Positions 44,381 through 51,633 of a stretch of 64,000 bases of DNA are shown in pieces. The notes beneath the pieces are model-generated. The model saw only the letters and a list, made by a program, of their open reading frames with translations. It was not told the origin of the DNA and did no database searches. Position 1 is the stretch's first letter, and the number at the start of each line of letters is the position of its first letter. A program made the position numbers and the translations under genes. Origin of the DNA: Aliisedimentitalea scapharcae. Lineage in GTDB: Bacteria > Pseudomonadota > Alphaproteobacteria > Rhodobacterales > Rhodobacteraceae. The stretch lies in the NCBI RefSeq assembly GCF_045277565.1, contig NZ_CP123584.1, positions 1,054,001-1,118,000 of the forward strand, read 5' to 3'.

Positions 44381-45058
44381 GTGATCGAGCTGGACAATGT
44401 GGGTTACAATTACGGCGGTGGTGAGCTGTTGACCAATGTATCGGTCCAGCTGGCACCGGGGTCGTTTCATTTTCTGACAGGGCCGTCTGGGGCTGGGAAA
44501 ACAACTCTTCTGAAACTCTGTTATGGCGCACTGAAACCGACGTCGGGCAAGGCGCGCGCTTTTAATATGGATATCAAAGGGTTGGACAGGGACCAGATGG
44601 CCATGCTGCGACGCCGGATAGGTGTCGTTCATCAGGACTGCCGGTTTCTGGACCATCTTCCGGTTTATGAGAATATCGCTTTGCCTTTGACTGTATCGGG
44701 GCGGGAAATGACCCAGGAAGAAGGCAATCTGCACGAGTTGATCAATTGGGTCGGGCTGACCGAACGCGCGGATGCAACGCCGCCAGAGCTATCAGGCGGC
44801 GAACGCCAGCGTGCTGCCCTGGCACGGGCCGTCATTCTGTCTCCGGATGTGGTGATTGCCGATGAACCCACCGGGAATGTCGATTGGGAAATGTCGCAAC
44901 GTCTTTTGCGTCTGCTGGTCGAATTGAACCGGATGGGCAAGACCATTCTGGTGGCGAGCCACGATCTGGCGCTGATCCGGGCCGCCAAGAAACAGGTTCA
45001 GGCGCGGGTGCTGCGCATTTCGGACCGACGGCTACAGCTGGCAGGGGCGGATTTATGA
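44381..45058 (+). CDS. ftsE: Cell division ATP-binding protein FtsE
   Basis: 225 residues, GTG start. ABC ATPase: Walker A GPSGAGKTTLLK, signature LSGGERQRAALARAV and Walker B VVIADEPTGNVD. With FtsX it controls peptidoglycan hydrolases at the division site. Ends with an ATGA overlap to ftsX. Confidence 0.95.
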   Translation: MIELDNVGYNYGGGELLTNVSVQLAPGSFHFLTGPSGAGKTTLLKLCYGALKPTSGKARAFNMDIKGLDRDQMAMLRRRIGVVHQDCRFLDHLPVYENIALPLTVSGREMTQEEGNLHELINWVGLTERADATPPELSGGERQRAALARAVILSPDVVIADEPTGNVDWEMSQRLLRLLVELNRMGKTILVASHDLALIRAAKKQVQARVLRISDRRLQLAGADL

Positions 45059-45954
45059 GCCAGGGACGCATTCGCGCATTGCTGATCGGTGACGCCCAGG
45101 CAGATCGGGTTGTGCCCCCCAGCGGGTTCACCGCGCATTTGACGTTGTTCGTGGCCGGGGCCATGGCGTTTCTGGCCGTTTTTGCGCTGGCACTGTCGCT
45201 GGCCTCGGGGCGTTTGGCGGATCGCTGGGCCCAAGAGCTGGCCAAGGCGGCAACTCTGCGGATCAATGCTCCGGCAGATCAACGTGTGGCTCAGACCGAT
45301 GCGGCGCTGAAAATCCTTCAGCAGACCCCAGGGATCGCGTCGGCCCGGGCGTTGTCCGAAGAAGAGCAGATTGCCTTGTTGTCCCCTTGGCTGGGTCCTG
45401 ACATTCCGCTGGATACTTTGCCGGTGCCACAGCTGATCGAAGTGATCGAAGGGGAACCGGGCTATGACGCGGCCGGGTTGCGGTTGCGGTTGTCTGCCGA
45501 AGTTCCCGGCGCAGTTCTGGATGACCACACGCGTTGGCGCGAGCCGCTGGTTGGGGCCGCCAACAGCCTGCGTCGCCTAGGATTGTTTTCCATATTGCTG
45601 ATTGGGGGCGCGATGGCGGCCATGATTACGCTGGCGGCCAATGCTGCCCTGGCGGCCAATGCCCAGGTGATCGAGGTGCTGCGTCTGGTGGGGGCGCAGG
45701 ACGCCTATATTGCCCAGGCCTTTGTGCGTCGGTTCACGCTGCGGGCCTTGATCGGTTGTGGTGTGGGTGTGATTTTGGGGATGCTGGGGGTCTGGTTGAT
45801 GCCCGAGGCATCGGACGAAGGCGGGTTTCTGACCGGATTGGGGTTTCAGGGTTGGGGATGGGTCTGGCCGATCCTGATCCCGCCTTTGGGGGCCCTGGTT
45901 GCGTTTGCCGCAACCGGGACCGCGGCCCGGCGTAAACTAAGGGAGCTTGCGTGA
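45055..45954 (+). CDS. ftsX: Cell division protein FtsX
   Basis: 299 residues, four membrane helices: one near residue 25-50 (TLFVAGAMAFLAVFALALSL), then a periplasmic domain of about 130 residues and three C-terminal helices (SILLIGGAMAAMITLAANAA and following). Order and length fit FtsX. Alphaproteobacterial FtsX is short and often poorly annotated; the pairing with ftsE is what makes the call firm. Confidence 0.92.
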   Translation: MSQGRIRALLIGDAQADRVVPPSGFTAHLTLFVAGAMAFLAVFALALSLASGRLADRWAQELAKAATLRINAPADQRVAQTDAALKILQQTPGIASARALSEEEQIALLSPWLGPDIPLDTLPVPQLIEVIEGEPGYDAAGLRLRLSAEVPGAVLDDHTRWREPLVGAANSLRRLGLFSILLIGGAMAAMITLAANAALAANAQVIEVLRLVGAQDAYIAQAFVRRFTLRALIGCGVGVILGMLGVWLMPEASDEGGFLTGLGFQGWGWVWPILIPPLGALVAFAATGTAARRKLRELA

Positions 45955-46703
45955 TGAAACATGCGGTCCGGTGGCTGGTATCACTGGTTTTCGTGATACA
46001 GATCTATGTGGCCATGCTGGTGCTGGGATTGGTGTTTGCTCCCTATGCCCTGGTGTCGCGCAACGGGGCCTTGATGGCGTGCAAGACCTACTGCCGTTGG
46101 GTGTTGTGGACTGCCCGCTGGATGGTGGGGATCCGCACCGAAATTCGTGGCGCTGTCCCCGTGGATGAAGTCATGATTGCGGCCAAACATCAGAGCTTCT
46201 TGGATATTCTGATGATCTTTAACGCGGCACCGCGGGCCAAATTCATCATGAAGCGTGAATTGCTGTGGACGCCCATCATTGGCATGTACGCCAAACGGCT
46301 GGGGTGTGTTCCGGTGAACCGTGGCAAACGTGGAGCCGCAATCGCCAAGATGGTTCAGGACGTCGCTGCCGAGTTTCAGGAACCAGGTCAGTTGGTGATT
46401 TATTCTCAGGGGACACGGGTCGCGCCAGGGGCTCACAAACCCTATAAGATCGGTACAGCGGTGCTGTACGAAGGGTTGAACCAGACCTGCGTGCCAGCCG
46501 CAACCAACGTGGGTGTGTTCTGGCCCCGCAAGGGGATTATGCGAAAACCGGGGCTTGCGGTGGTTGAATTTCTGGACCCGATCCAGCCCGGCGTTCGAAA
46601 AAAACTATTCATGGAAGACCTGGAAACCCGGGTCGAAGCCAAATCAAATGAATTGATGCGCGAAGCGGGGTTTGATCCTGATGGAATATCTCAACAGTCT
46701 TGA
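45954..46703 (+). CDS. 1-acyl-sn-glycerol-3-phosphate acyltransferase (PlsC-like)
   Basis: 249 residues from the ATG at 45954 (a GTG one codon earlier overlaps the ftsX stop). PlsC family: AAKHQSFLDILMIF is the HX4D catalytic box, followed by FIMKRELLWTPIIGMYAKRLG and QLVIYSQGTRVAPGAHKPYK. A membrane helix lies near the N-terminus. Adds an acyl chain to lysophosphatidate. Directly behind ftsX, so membrane lipid synthesis is co-expressed with division genes; its stop lies inside the next gene. Confidence 0.92.
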   Translation: MKHAVRWLVSLVFVIQIYVAMLVLGLVFAPYALVSRNGALMACKTYCRWVLWTARWMVGIRTEIRGAVPVDEVMIAAKHQSFLDILMIFNAAPRAKFIMKRELLWTPIIGMYAKRLGCVPVNRGKRGAAIAKMVQDVAAEFQEPGQLVIYSQGTRVAPGAHKPYKIGTAVLYEGLNQTCVPAATNVGVFWPRKGIMRKPGLAVVEFLDPIQPGVRKKLFMEDLETRVEAKSNELMREAGFDPDGISQQS

Positions 46704-47286
46704 TGCGCTTGACGCGCTATATGGCGATATCAGCGCCCCTGCGATGCGCAAAGTGGCCAAGCGGATGACACCCTTGTATCGGCAATGGATTATGGCCTCC
46801 AAATTATGTGTTCTGGGAACAGTCGGTCCAGAAGGCAGCGATGGCAGCCCGCGTGGGGATGATGGCCCCTGTGTGCTGGAGTTGGATCCCGGAACTCTGG
46901 CCATGCCGGATTGGCGGGGCAACAACAGATTGGACAGCCTGCGAAACATCGTGCGCGATCCGCGTGTGTCGTTGATGTTTCTGGTGCCTGGATCAAACAA
47001 TGTTGTCCGGGTGAACGGTCAGGCTCGGGTCACCGCTGACGCAGATATGAGAGCGCGATTTGACAAGAACGGCAAAGTGCCTGCAACAGTCATCGTGATC
47101 GCAATCGACGAGATTTACACCCAATGCGCCCGCGCCATGATGCGCGCAGGAACATGGCTTGGTGTGGATGAGAGTGTTGATCTCCCCACGATGGGAGAGA
47201 TCCTGGCCGAGATGACCGACGGAGAAGAGGGCGGGAAACCCTATGACGATGCTTGGGGCGCGCGCGCGGCGCATACCATGTGGTAG
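46681..47286 (+). CDS. Pyridoxamine 5'-phosphate oxidase family protein (FMN-binding)
   Basis: 201 residues from the ATG at 46681, overlapping plsC by 23 bases. Split-barrel flavin fold of the PNPOx-like type: LCVLGTVGPEGSDGSPRGDD, LAMPDWRGNNRLDSLRNIV and NNVVRVNGQARVTAD are the family segments. Members of this group (MSMEG_1061/DR2398-like) reduce or bind small heterocycles; the role here is not known. Confidence 0.87.
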   Translation: MEYLNSLDALDALYGDISAPAMRKVAKRMTPLYRQWIMASKLCVLGTVGPEGSDGSPRGDDGPCVLELDPGTLAMPDWRGNNRLDSLRNIVRDPRVSLMFLVPGSNNVVRVNGQARVTADADMRARFDKNGKVPATVIVIAIDEIYTQCARAMMRAGTWLGVDESVDLPTMGEILAEMTDGEEGGKPYDDAWGARAAHTMW

Positions 47287-47370
47287 CCTGCCCACCGTCC
47301 CTTCACTCCTGTGTCGCGCTGGGTTGCGGCCGTGACAGAGGGCGGAGGAACAGCGGGCAAGAGTGCCGCT

Positions 47371-47679
47371 TTATCCGATGACGTCACCGATCAGCATATT
47401 GGGCTGCACATTGGTGAAATTCGGCAAATCCGCGAGCACAGGCCCGGCAGCGGCCATAGCGGCGCCCAGAGCGTCCTGATCGGCAAAGACAATTGACGCC
47501 ACAGCATAAAAGGCTGGCGGCGTATCCGGCCCACCGGCAAGCCCTTTGGTTACCAATGTGCTTTGCAGGTGGGGTCCCATGTGTTCGCCCACCAGCGCCA
47601 TATGTGTGCTGGTGTAATATTCATAGTCAAAGTGGGTGTCGTCGCCGATCGGATAGATGACTTGCAGTGAAACTGACAT
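47371..47679 (-). CDS. EthD family protein
   Basis: 102 residues with the dimeric alpha-beta barrel pattern of EthD: LQVIYPIGDDTHFDYEYYTS, THMALVGEHMGPHL and DVIG at the end. EthD-like proteins act as small accessory or oxygenase-related domains; function not shown. It is the last gene after lpd on the minus strand. Confidence 0.82.
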   Translation of the reverse strand: MSVSLQVIYPIGDDTHFDYEYYTSTHMALVGEHMGPHLQSTLVTKGLAGGPDTPPAFYAVASIVFADQDALGAAMAAAGPVLADLPNFTNVQPNMLIGDVIG

Positions 47680-47790
47680 TTTGAACGCCCTTCATTTTCA
47701 GTGTCCCCGCAGTAAAGCGGTTGAGTGTGGAAACGGCAAATGAAAAGGGCGACCCGAGGCCGCCCTTGATCCTGAAATATCGCGCAATTG

Positions 47791-49182
47791 TCAGCTGTGG
47801 ATCGGACCGTCACCACAGGCCAGCGCGGCTTCACGCACGGCTTCGGAGTAGGTCGGGTGCGCGTGGCAGGTCAGCGCCACGTCTTCGGCCGACGCCCCGA
47901 ATTCCATCGCCACGCACAGTTCGTGGATCATGTCACCCGCGGCAGGCCCGATGATCGCCGCGCCCAGAATGCGGTCGGTTTCCTTGTCGGTGATGATTTT
48001 GACAAAGCCGCCTTCGGCCTGGCCAACGGCCTTGGCACGGGCGTTGCCCATGAACATGAACTTGCCGACCTTGATCTTGCGGCCTTCGGCCTTGAGCGCG
48101 TCTTCGGTGGCACCGACGGTGGCGACTTCGGGGGTGGTGTAGACCACGCCGGGGATCACGCCATAGTTGACGTGGCCATGTTTGCCAGCGATCACTTCGG
48201 CGACGGCCATGCCTTCATCCTCGGCCTTGTGGGCCAGCATGGGGCCCTCGATGGCGTCGCCGATGGCATAGATACCCGGCACGTTGGTGGCCCATTTGGC
48301 ATCCGTTGCGATCTGACCGCGGTCAGTCATGGTGACGCCGATGGTGTCCAGCCCCAACCCGTCGGTGTAGGGTTTGCGCCCGGTGGCAACCAGAACGACG
48401 TCGGCGTCGAGGGTTTGTGTGTCGCCGCCCTTCTTGGGCTGGTATTTGACCTTGGCTTTGGTCTTGGTGGTGTCCACGCCCTGCACGGCCGCGCCCATGA
48501 TGAAGGTGAGGCCCTGCTTTTCCAGGATGCGTTTGAAGCCGCGCTGGACGTCCTTGTCCATGCCGGGACAGACCGCATCCATGTATTCGACCACGGTGAC
48601 TTCGGAGCCGAGGCGAGCGTAAACCGAGCCCAGCTCCAGACCGATCACACCGGCACCGATCACCACCATCTTCTTGGGAATCTTGGACAATTCCAGCGCT
48701 CCGGTCGAAGTCACGACGATTTTTTCGTCGACATCGACACCGGGGAGAGCGGCTGGAACCGAGCCCGACGCGATCACGATGTTCTTGGTGTCATAGGTGG
48801 TGTCACCGACCTGAACCTTGCCCGGTGCCGGGATCGAGCCATAGCCTTTGATCCAGTCGATCTTGTTCTTTTTGAACAGGAATTCAATGCCGCCGGTGTT
48901 CTGGTTGATGACGTCATCCTTGTAGGATTTCATCTGGTTCCAGTCGACGGAGGGGGATTTGCCCTTGAGGCCCATACCGGCGAAATTGTGCTCGGCTTCG
49001 TGCAGCATATGGGTGGCGTGCAACAGGGCTTTGGACGGGATACAGCCCACATTCAGGCAGGTGCCGCCCAGGGTTTCGCGGCCTTCGACCACGGCGGTTT
49101 TCAGGCCCAGCTGGGCACAGCGGATGGCGGACACATAGCCGCCGGGGCCCGCGCCGATAATGATCACATCATAGGATGCCAT
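47791..49182 (-). CDS. lpdA: Dihydrolipoyl dehydrogenase (E3)
   Basis: 463 residues. Reoxidises lipoyl groups of the 2-oxoglutarate dehydrogenase complex with NAD. FAD motif IIIGAGPGGYVSAIRCAQLG, redox disulfide GGTCLNVGCIPSKALLHA, NAD motif VVIGAGVIGLELGSVYARLG and the C-terminal catalytic histidine HAHPTYSEAVREAAL. Complete. It is 3' in the suc cluster, separated from the E2 gene by a membrane-protein gene and a 306-base gap with a repeat. Confidence 0.97.
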   Translation of the reverse strand: MASYDVIIIGAGPGGYVSAIRCAQLGLKTAVVEGRETLGGTCLNVGCIPSKALLHATHMLHEAEHNFAGMGLKGKSPSVDWNQMKSYKDDVINQNTGGIEFLFKKNKIDWIKGYGSIPAPGKVQVGDTTYDTKNIVIASGSVPAALPGVDVDEKIVVTSTGALELSKIPKKMVVIGAGVIGLELGSVYARLGSEVTVVEYMDAVCPGMDKDVQRGFKRILEKQGLTFIMGAAVQGVDTTKTKAKVKYQPKKGGDTQTLDADVVLVATGRKPYTDGLGLDTIGVTMTDRGQIATDAKWATNVPGIYAIGDAIEGPMLAHKAEDEGMAVAEVIAGKHGHVNYGVIPGVVYTTPEVATVGATEDALKAEGRKIKVGKFMFMGNARAKAVGQAEGGFVKIITDKETDRILGAAIIGPAAGDMIHELCVAMEFGASAEDVALTCHAHPTYSEAVREAALACGDGPIHS

Positions 49183-49488
49183 GAGGAAGTCCTTTCGTCA
49201 GGAATTGGGGAAACAGGGGGGGTGACATGCGTGCACCACACGTGCACCAGGCGTGCACCCCCCTGACGGGTGTGTCGGGGTGTGAGATTGCGGGAAAAGG
49301 GGGCTCTGCCCCCGGCCCAAATGGGCCTCCCCCGGGATATTTTTGGCCAGATGAAGAGGGATGGTCGCGCGCCGGAATGCGGTCCTGTGAGACACGATTG
49401 AAGCACAGGAGAGATCCCCGTCCTGCATGGAAACCTTTCAGGACGACCTGAGCTGTGAAAGTGGAGGCAATGTCGGCAAGTTTGAGCA
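49183..49488. other. Gap between lpdA and membrane protein, holding a repeat
   Basis: The gap has no supported gene. The right part carries the second copy of the dispersed repeat (49299-49356). The left part has several GTGCACC/CGTGCACC-like direct repeats (49223-49257: 'cgtgcaccacacgtgcac', then 'gcgtgcacccccc'). Confidence 0.5.
49299..49356 (-). repeat. Dispersed intergenic repeat, copy 2
   Basis: On the minus strand the block GGCCAAAAATATCCCGGGGG is followed by hairpin GGCCCATTTGGGCC and then GGGGGC-AGA-GCCCCC. Same order as copy 1 at 27132-27206 but with a different middle hairpin and in the opposite orientation. Confidence 0.75.
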
Positions 49489-50121
49489 TCACGGTGTTTC
49501 TTTTGAAGCTGTGTGTTCACCGATCAACTCACCGATTGCATTCTCCGAATATTGGGACTGCGTATTAGGTGGTTGAGCCTCGATAATGGCATCCATAATT
49601 GCGGAGAAACCAAGATAGGAGTCTCGGGAGAAGCTGAAGAACCCGCACGACACAACAGGCCCTCCGATCACAAAACAGGTACCATACAACCATTGGCCAT
49701 CAAGAAGCATGTGGATGCCGATGCTCAGACCCATCAGGAGGGCGGCAGCGCCAAGGCCATTGAAAAGTTCAAATTTTCTTTCCGCTTCAGAAAAATGTTG
49801 CCCCCAAACTTCGTTGCCTTCGACTGCGATAAATTTGACAACCGCGAAACGCCTTAGATGAACGGGGCTTTTCCGTTGGGCCGCCATGCCCATGAGCATG
49901 ACAGCTTCGCCTGCGACGCATGAGGCGAATAGGAAAACGAGAACCTCGATCGCTGCCACACTTGGCGCTTCCAGACCAAGATAGGCAAGAGCTTGCCAAG
50001 TCTGCGGCTCTGCAGGTTTGGCCAGGTTTGCCAAGTCTGAGAGCAGCAGTAACAGGATAGAACCCAGGCCAAGGACACTAAGTGTCCTTGGCCACTGGCT
50101 CGGTATTCCTGTAAGGGCCAT
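49489..50121 (-). CDS. Membrane protein of unknown function inside suc cluster
   Basis: 210 residues with about four hydrophobic helices (TLSVLGLGSILLLLLSDLAN, SVAAIEVLVFLFASCVAGEA, then the region after NGLGAAALLMGLSIGIHMLL and YGTCFVIGGPVVSCGFFSF). Not recognised. Its composition differs from its neighbours: more A/T at third positions and less regular codon use, which suggests later insertion. The start is only 5 bases after the odhB stop, so it is read with the E2 gene. Confidence 0.75.
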   Translation of the reverse strand: MALTGIPSQWPRTLSVLGLGSILLLLLSDLANLAKPAEPQTWQALAYLGLEAPSVAAIEVLVFLFASCVAGEAVMLMGMAAQRKSPVHLRRFAVVKFIAVEGNEVWGQHFSEAERKFELFNGLGAAALLMGLSIGIHMLLDGQWLYGTCFVIGGPVVSCGFFSFSRDSYLGFSAIMDAIIEAQPPNTQSQYSENAIGELIGEHTASKETP

Positions 50122-50126
50122 GCTCC

Positions 50127-51632
50127 TTACAGATCCATCAGCAGGCGACGGGGGTCTTCGAGGGCCTCTTTGACGCGGACCAGGAAGGTGACGGCACCTT
50201 TGCCGTCGACGATGCGGTGGTCATAGGAGAGCGCCAGATACATCATCGGGCGGATCACCACCTGACCGTTGATCGCCATCGGGCGGTCCTGGATCTTGTG
50301 CATGCCAAGGATACCGGATTGCGGTGGGTTCAGGATCGGCGAGGACATCAGCGAGCCGTAGACACCCCCGTTGGAGATGGTGAAGGTGCCGCCCTGCATT
50401 TCCGCCATCGACAGTTTGCCGTCGCGGGCGCGGGCACCTTTTTCGGCGATCGCCTTTTCGATCGCGGCAAAGGACATGGCGTCCGCGTCGCGGATCACCG
50501 GCACAACCAGCCCGGTGGGGGTGCCGGCGGCAACGCCCATATGCACGAAATTCTTGTACACGATGTCGGTGCCATCAATTTCGGCGTTGACCTCGGGCAC
50601 CTCTTTGAGCGCGTGGCAGCAGGCTTTGGTAAAGAAGGACATGAAGCCCAGTTTGACGCCGTGTTTCTTCAGGAACAGCTCTTTGTATTCGTTGCGCAGG
50701 GCCATCACCTCGGTCATGTCGACCTCGTTATAGGTGGTGAGCATGGCAGCGGTGTTCTGGCTGTCCTTGAGACGTTTGGCGATGGTCTGACGCAGGCGGG
50801 TCATTTTCACCCGCTCTTCGCGCGCGGCGTCATCGGCGGCCACCGGTGCGCGGGGCGCGGCGGGGGCTGGTGCGGGGGCCGGGGTTGCAGCCGCCGCGGC
50901 CACGGCGCGGGCGACGTCGTCCTTCATGATGCGGCCATCCCGTCCGGTGCCCTGCACGGCATCCGCGCTGAGACCGGCACTGGCCATCGCCTTTTCGGCC
51001 GAGGGGGCGTTGGCCACGTCTTTGGCCGCCGCGGTGGTGGCCACGGCCGGGTTTACCGCAGCTGCGGGCGCGGCGGGGGCCGGGGCGGCACCCGAGCCGG
51101 ATCCGGAGATCACGCCAAGTTTGGCGGATGCGGACACGGTGGCACCTTCGGCAGCGGTGATTTCGGTCAGCACGCCCGACGTGGGGGCGGGGACTTCGAC
51201 CGAGACCTTGTCGGTTTCCAGCTCGCAGAGCATTTCGTCCTGGGCGACGGTATCACCGACCTGTTTGAACCAGGTCGATACGGTGGCTTCGGACACGGAT
51301 TCGCCCAGGGTGGGAACCATGATGTCCGTGGCGCTGGCCGCGGCCGGGGCGGCGGCGGGTGCCGCGGGGGCGGCGCTGGTGCCTGCACCGCCTTCGGCGA
51401 TGGTGGCCAACAGGGCGTTGACGCCAACGGTGTCCCCTTCGGCGGCAACGATTTCCCCCATGACGCCGGCAGCGGGCGAGGGCACTTCGACCGTGACCTT
51501 GTCAGTTTCCAGCTCGCAGAGCATTTCGTCCACGGCAACGGCATCGCCGGGTTTTTTGAACCAGGTGGCGATTGTGGCCTCGGTTACGGATTCACCAAGA
51601 GTTGGGACACGAACTTCGCTTGTCATCGTCAT
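50127..51632 (-). CDS. odhB: Dihydrolipoyllysine succinyltransferase (E2 of 2-oxoglutarate dehydrogenase)
   Basis: 501 residues. Two lipoyl domains are present: EVRVPTLGESVTEATIATWF (lysine in ETDKVTVEVPS) and IMVPTLGESVSEATVSTWF (lysine in ETDKVSVEVPA), separated by alanine/proline-rich linkers. Then comes the E3/E1-binding domain (APSAEKAMASAGLSADAVQG) and the catalytic domain, with SYDHRIVDGKGAVTFL holding the catalytic histidine and aspartate. Enteric SucB has only one lipoyl domain. The start is 51632 or 51626; the sucA stop is at 51634, so the two genes are nearly fused. Confidence 0.96.
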   Translation of the reverse strand: MTMTSEVRVPTLGESVTEATIATWFKKPGDAVAVDEMLCELETDKVTVEVPSPAAGVMGEIVAAEGDTVGVNALLATIAEGGAGTSAAPAAPAAAPAAASATDIMVPTLGESVSEATVSTWFKQVGDTVAQDEMLCELETDKVSVEVPAPTSGVLTEITAAEGATVSASAKLGVISGSGSGAAPAPAAPAAAVNPAVATTAAAKDVANAPSAEKAMASAGLSADAVQGTGRDGRIMKDDVARAVAAAAATPAPAPAPAAPRAPVAADDAAREERVKMTRLRQTIAKRLKDSQNTAAMLTTYNEVDMTEVMALRNEYKELFLKKHGVKLGFMSFFTKACCHALKEVPEVNAEIDGTDIVYKNFVHMGVAAGTPTGLVVPVIRDADAMSFAAIEKAIAEKGARARDGKLSMAEMQGGTFTISNGGVYGSLMSSPILNPPQSGILGMHKIQDRPMAINGQVVIRPMMYLALSYDHRIVDGKGAVTFLVRVKEALEDPRRLLMDL

Positions 51633-51633
51633 G

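Noticed and set aside
47788..49266. 492-residue plus-strand ORF
   Set aside because: Antisense to lpdA, histidine/glycine-rich with no recognisable motif.
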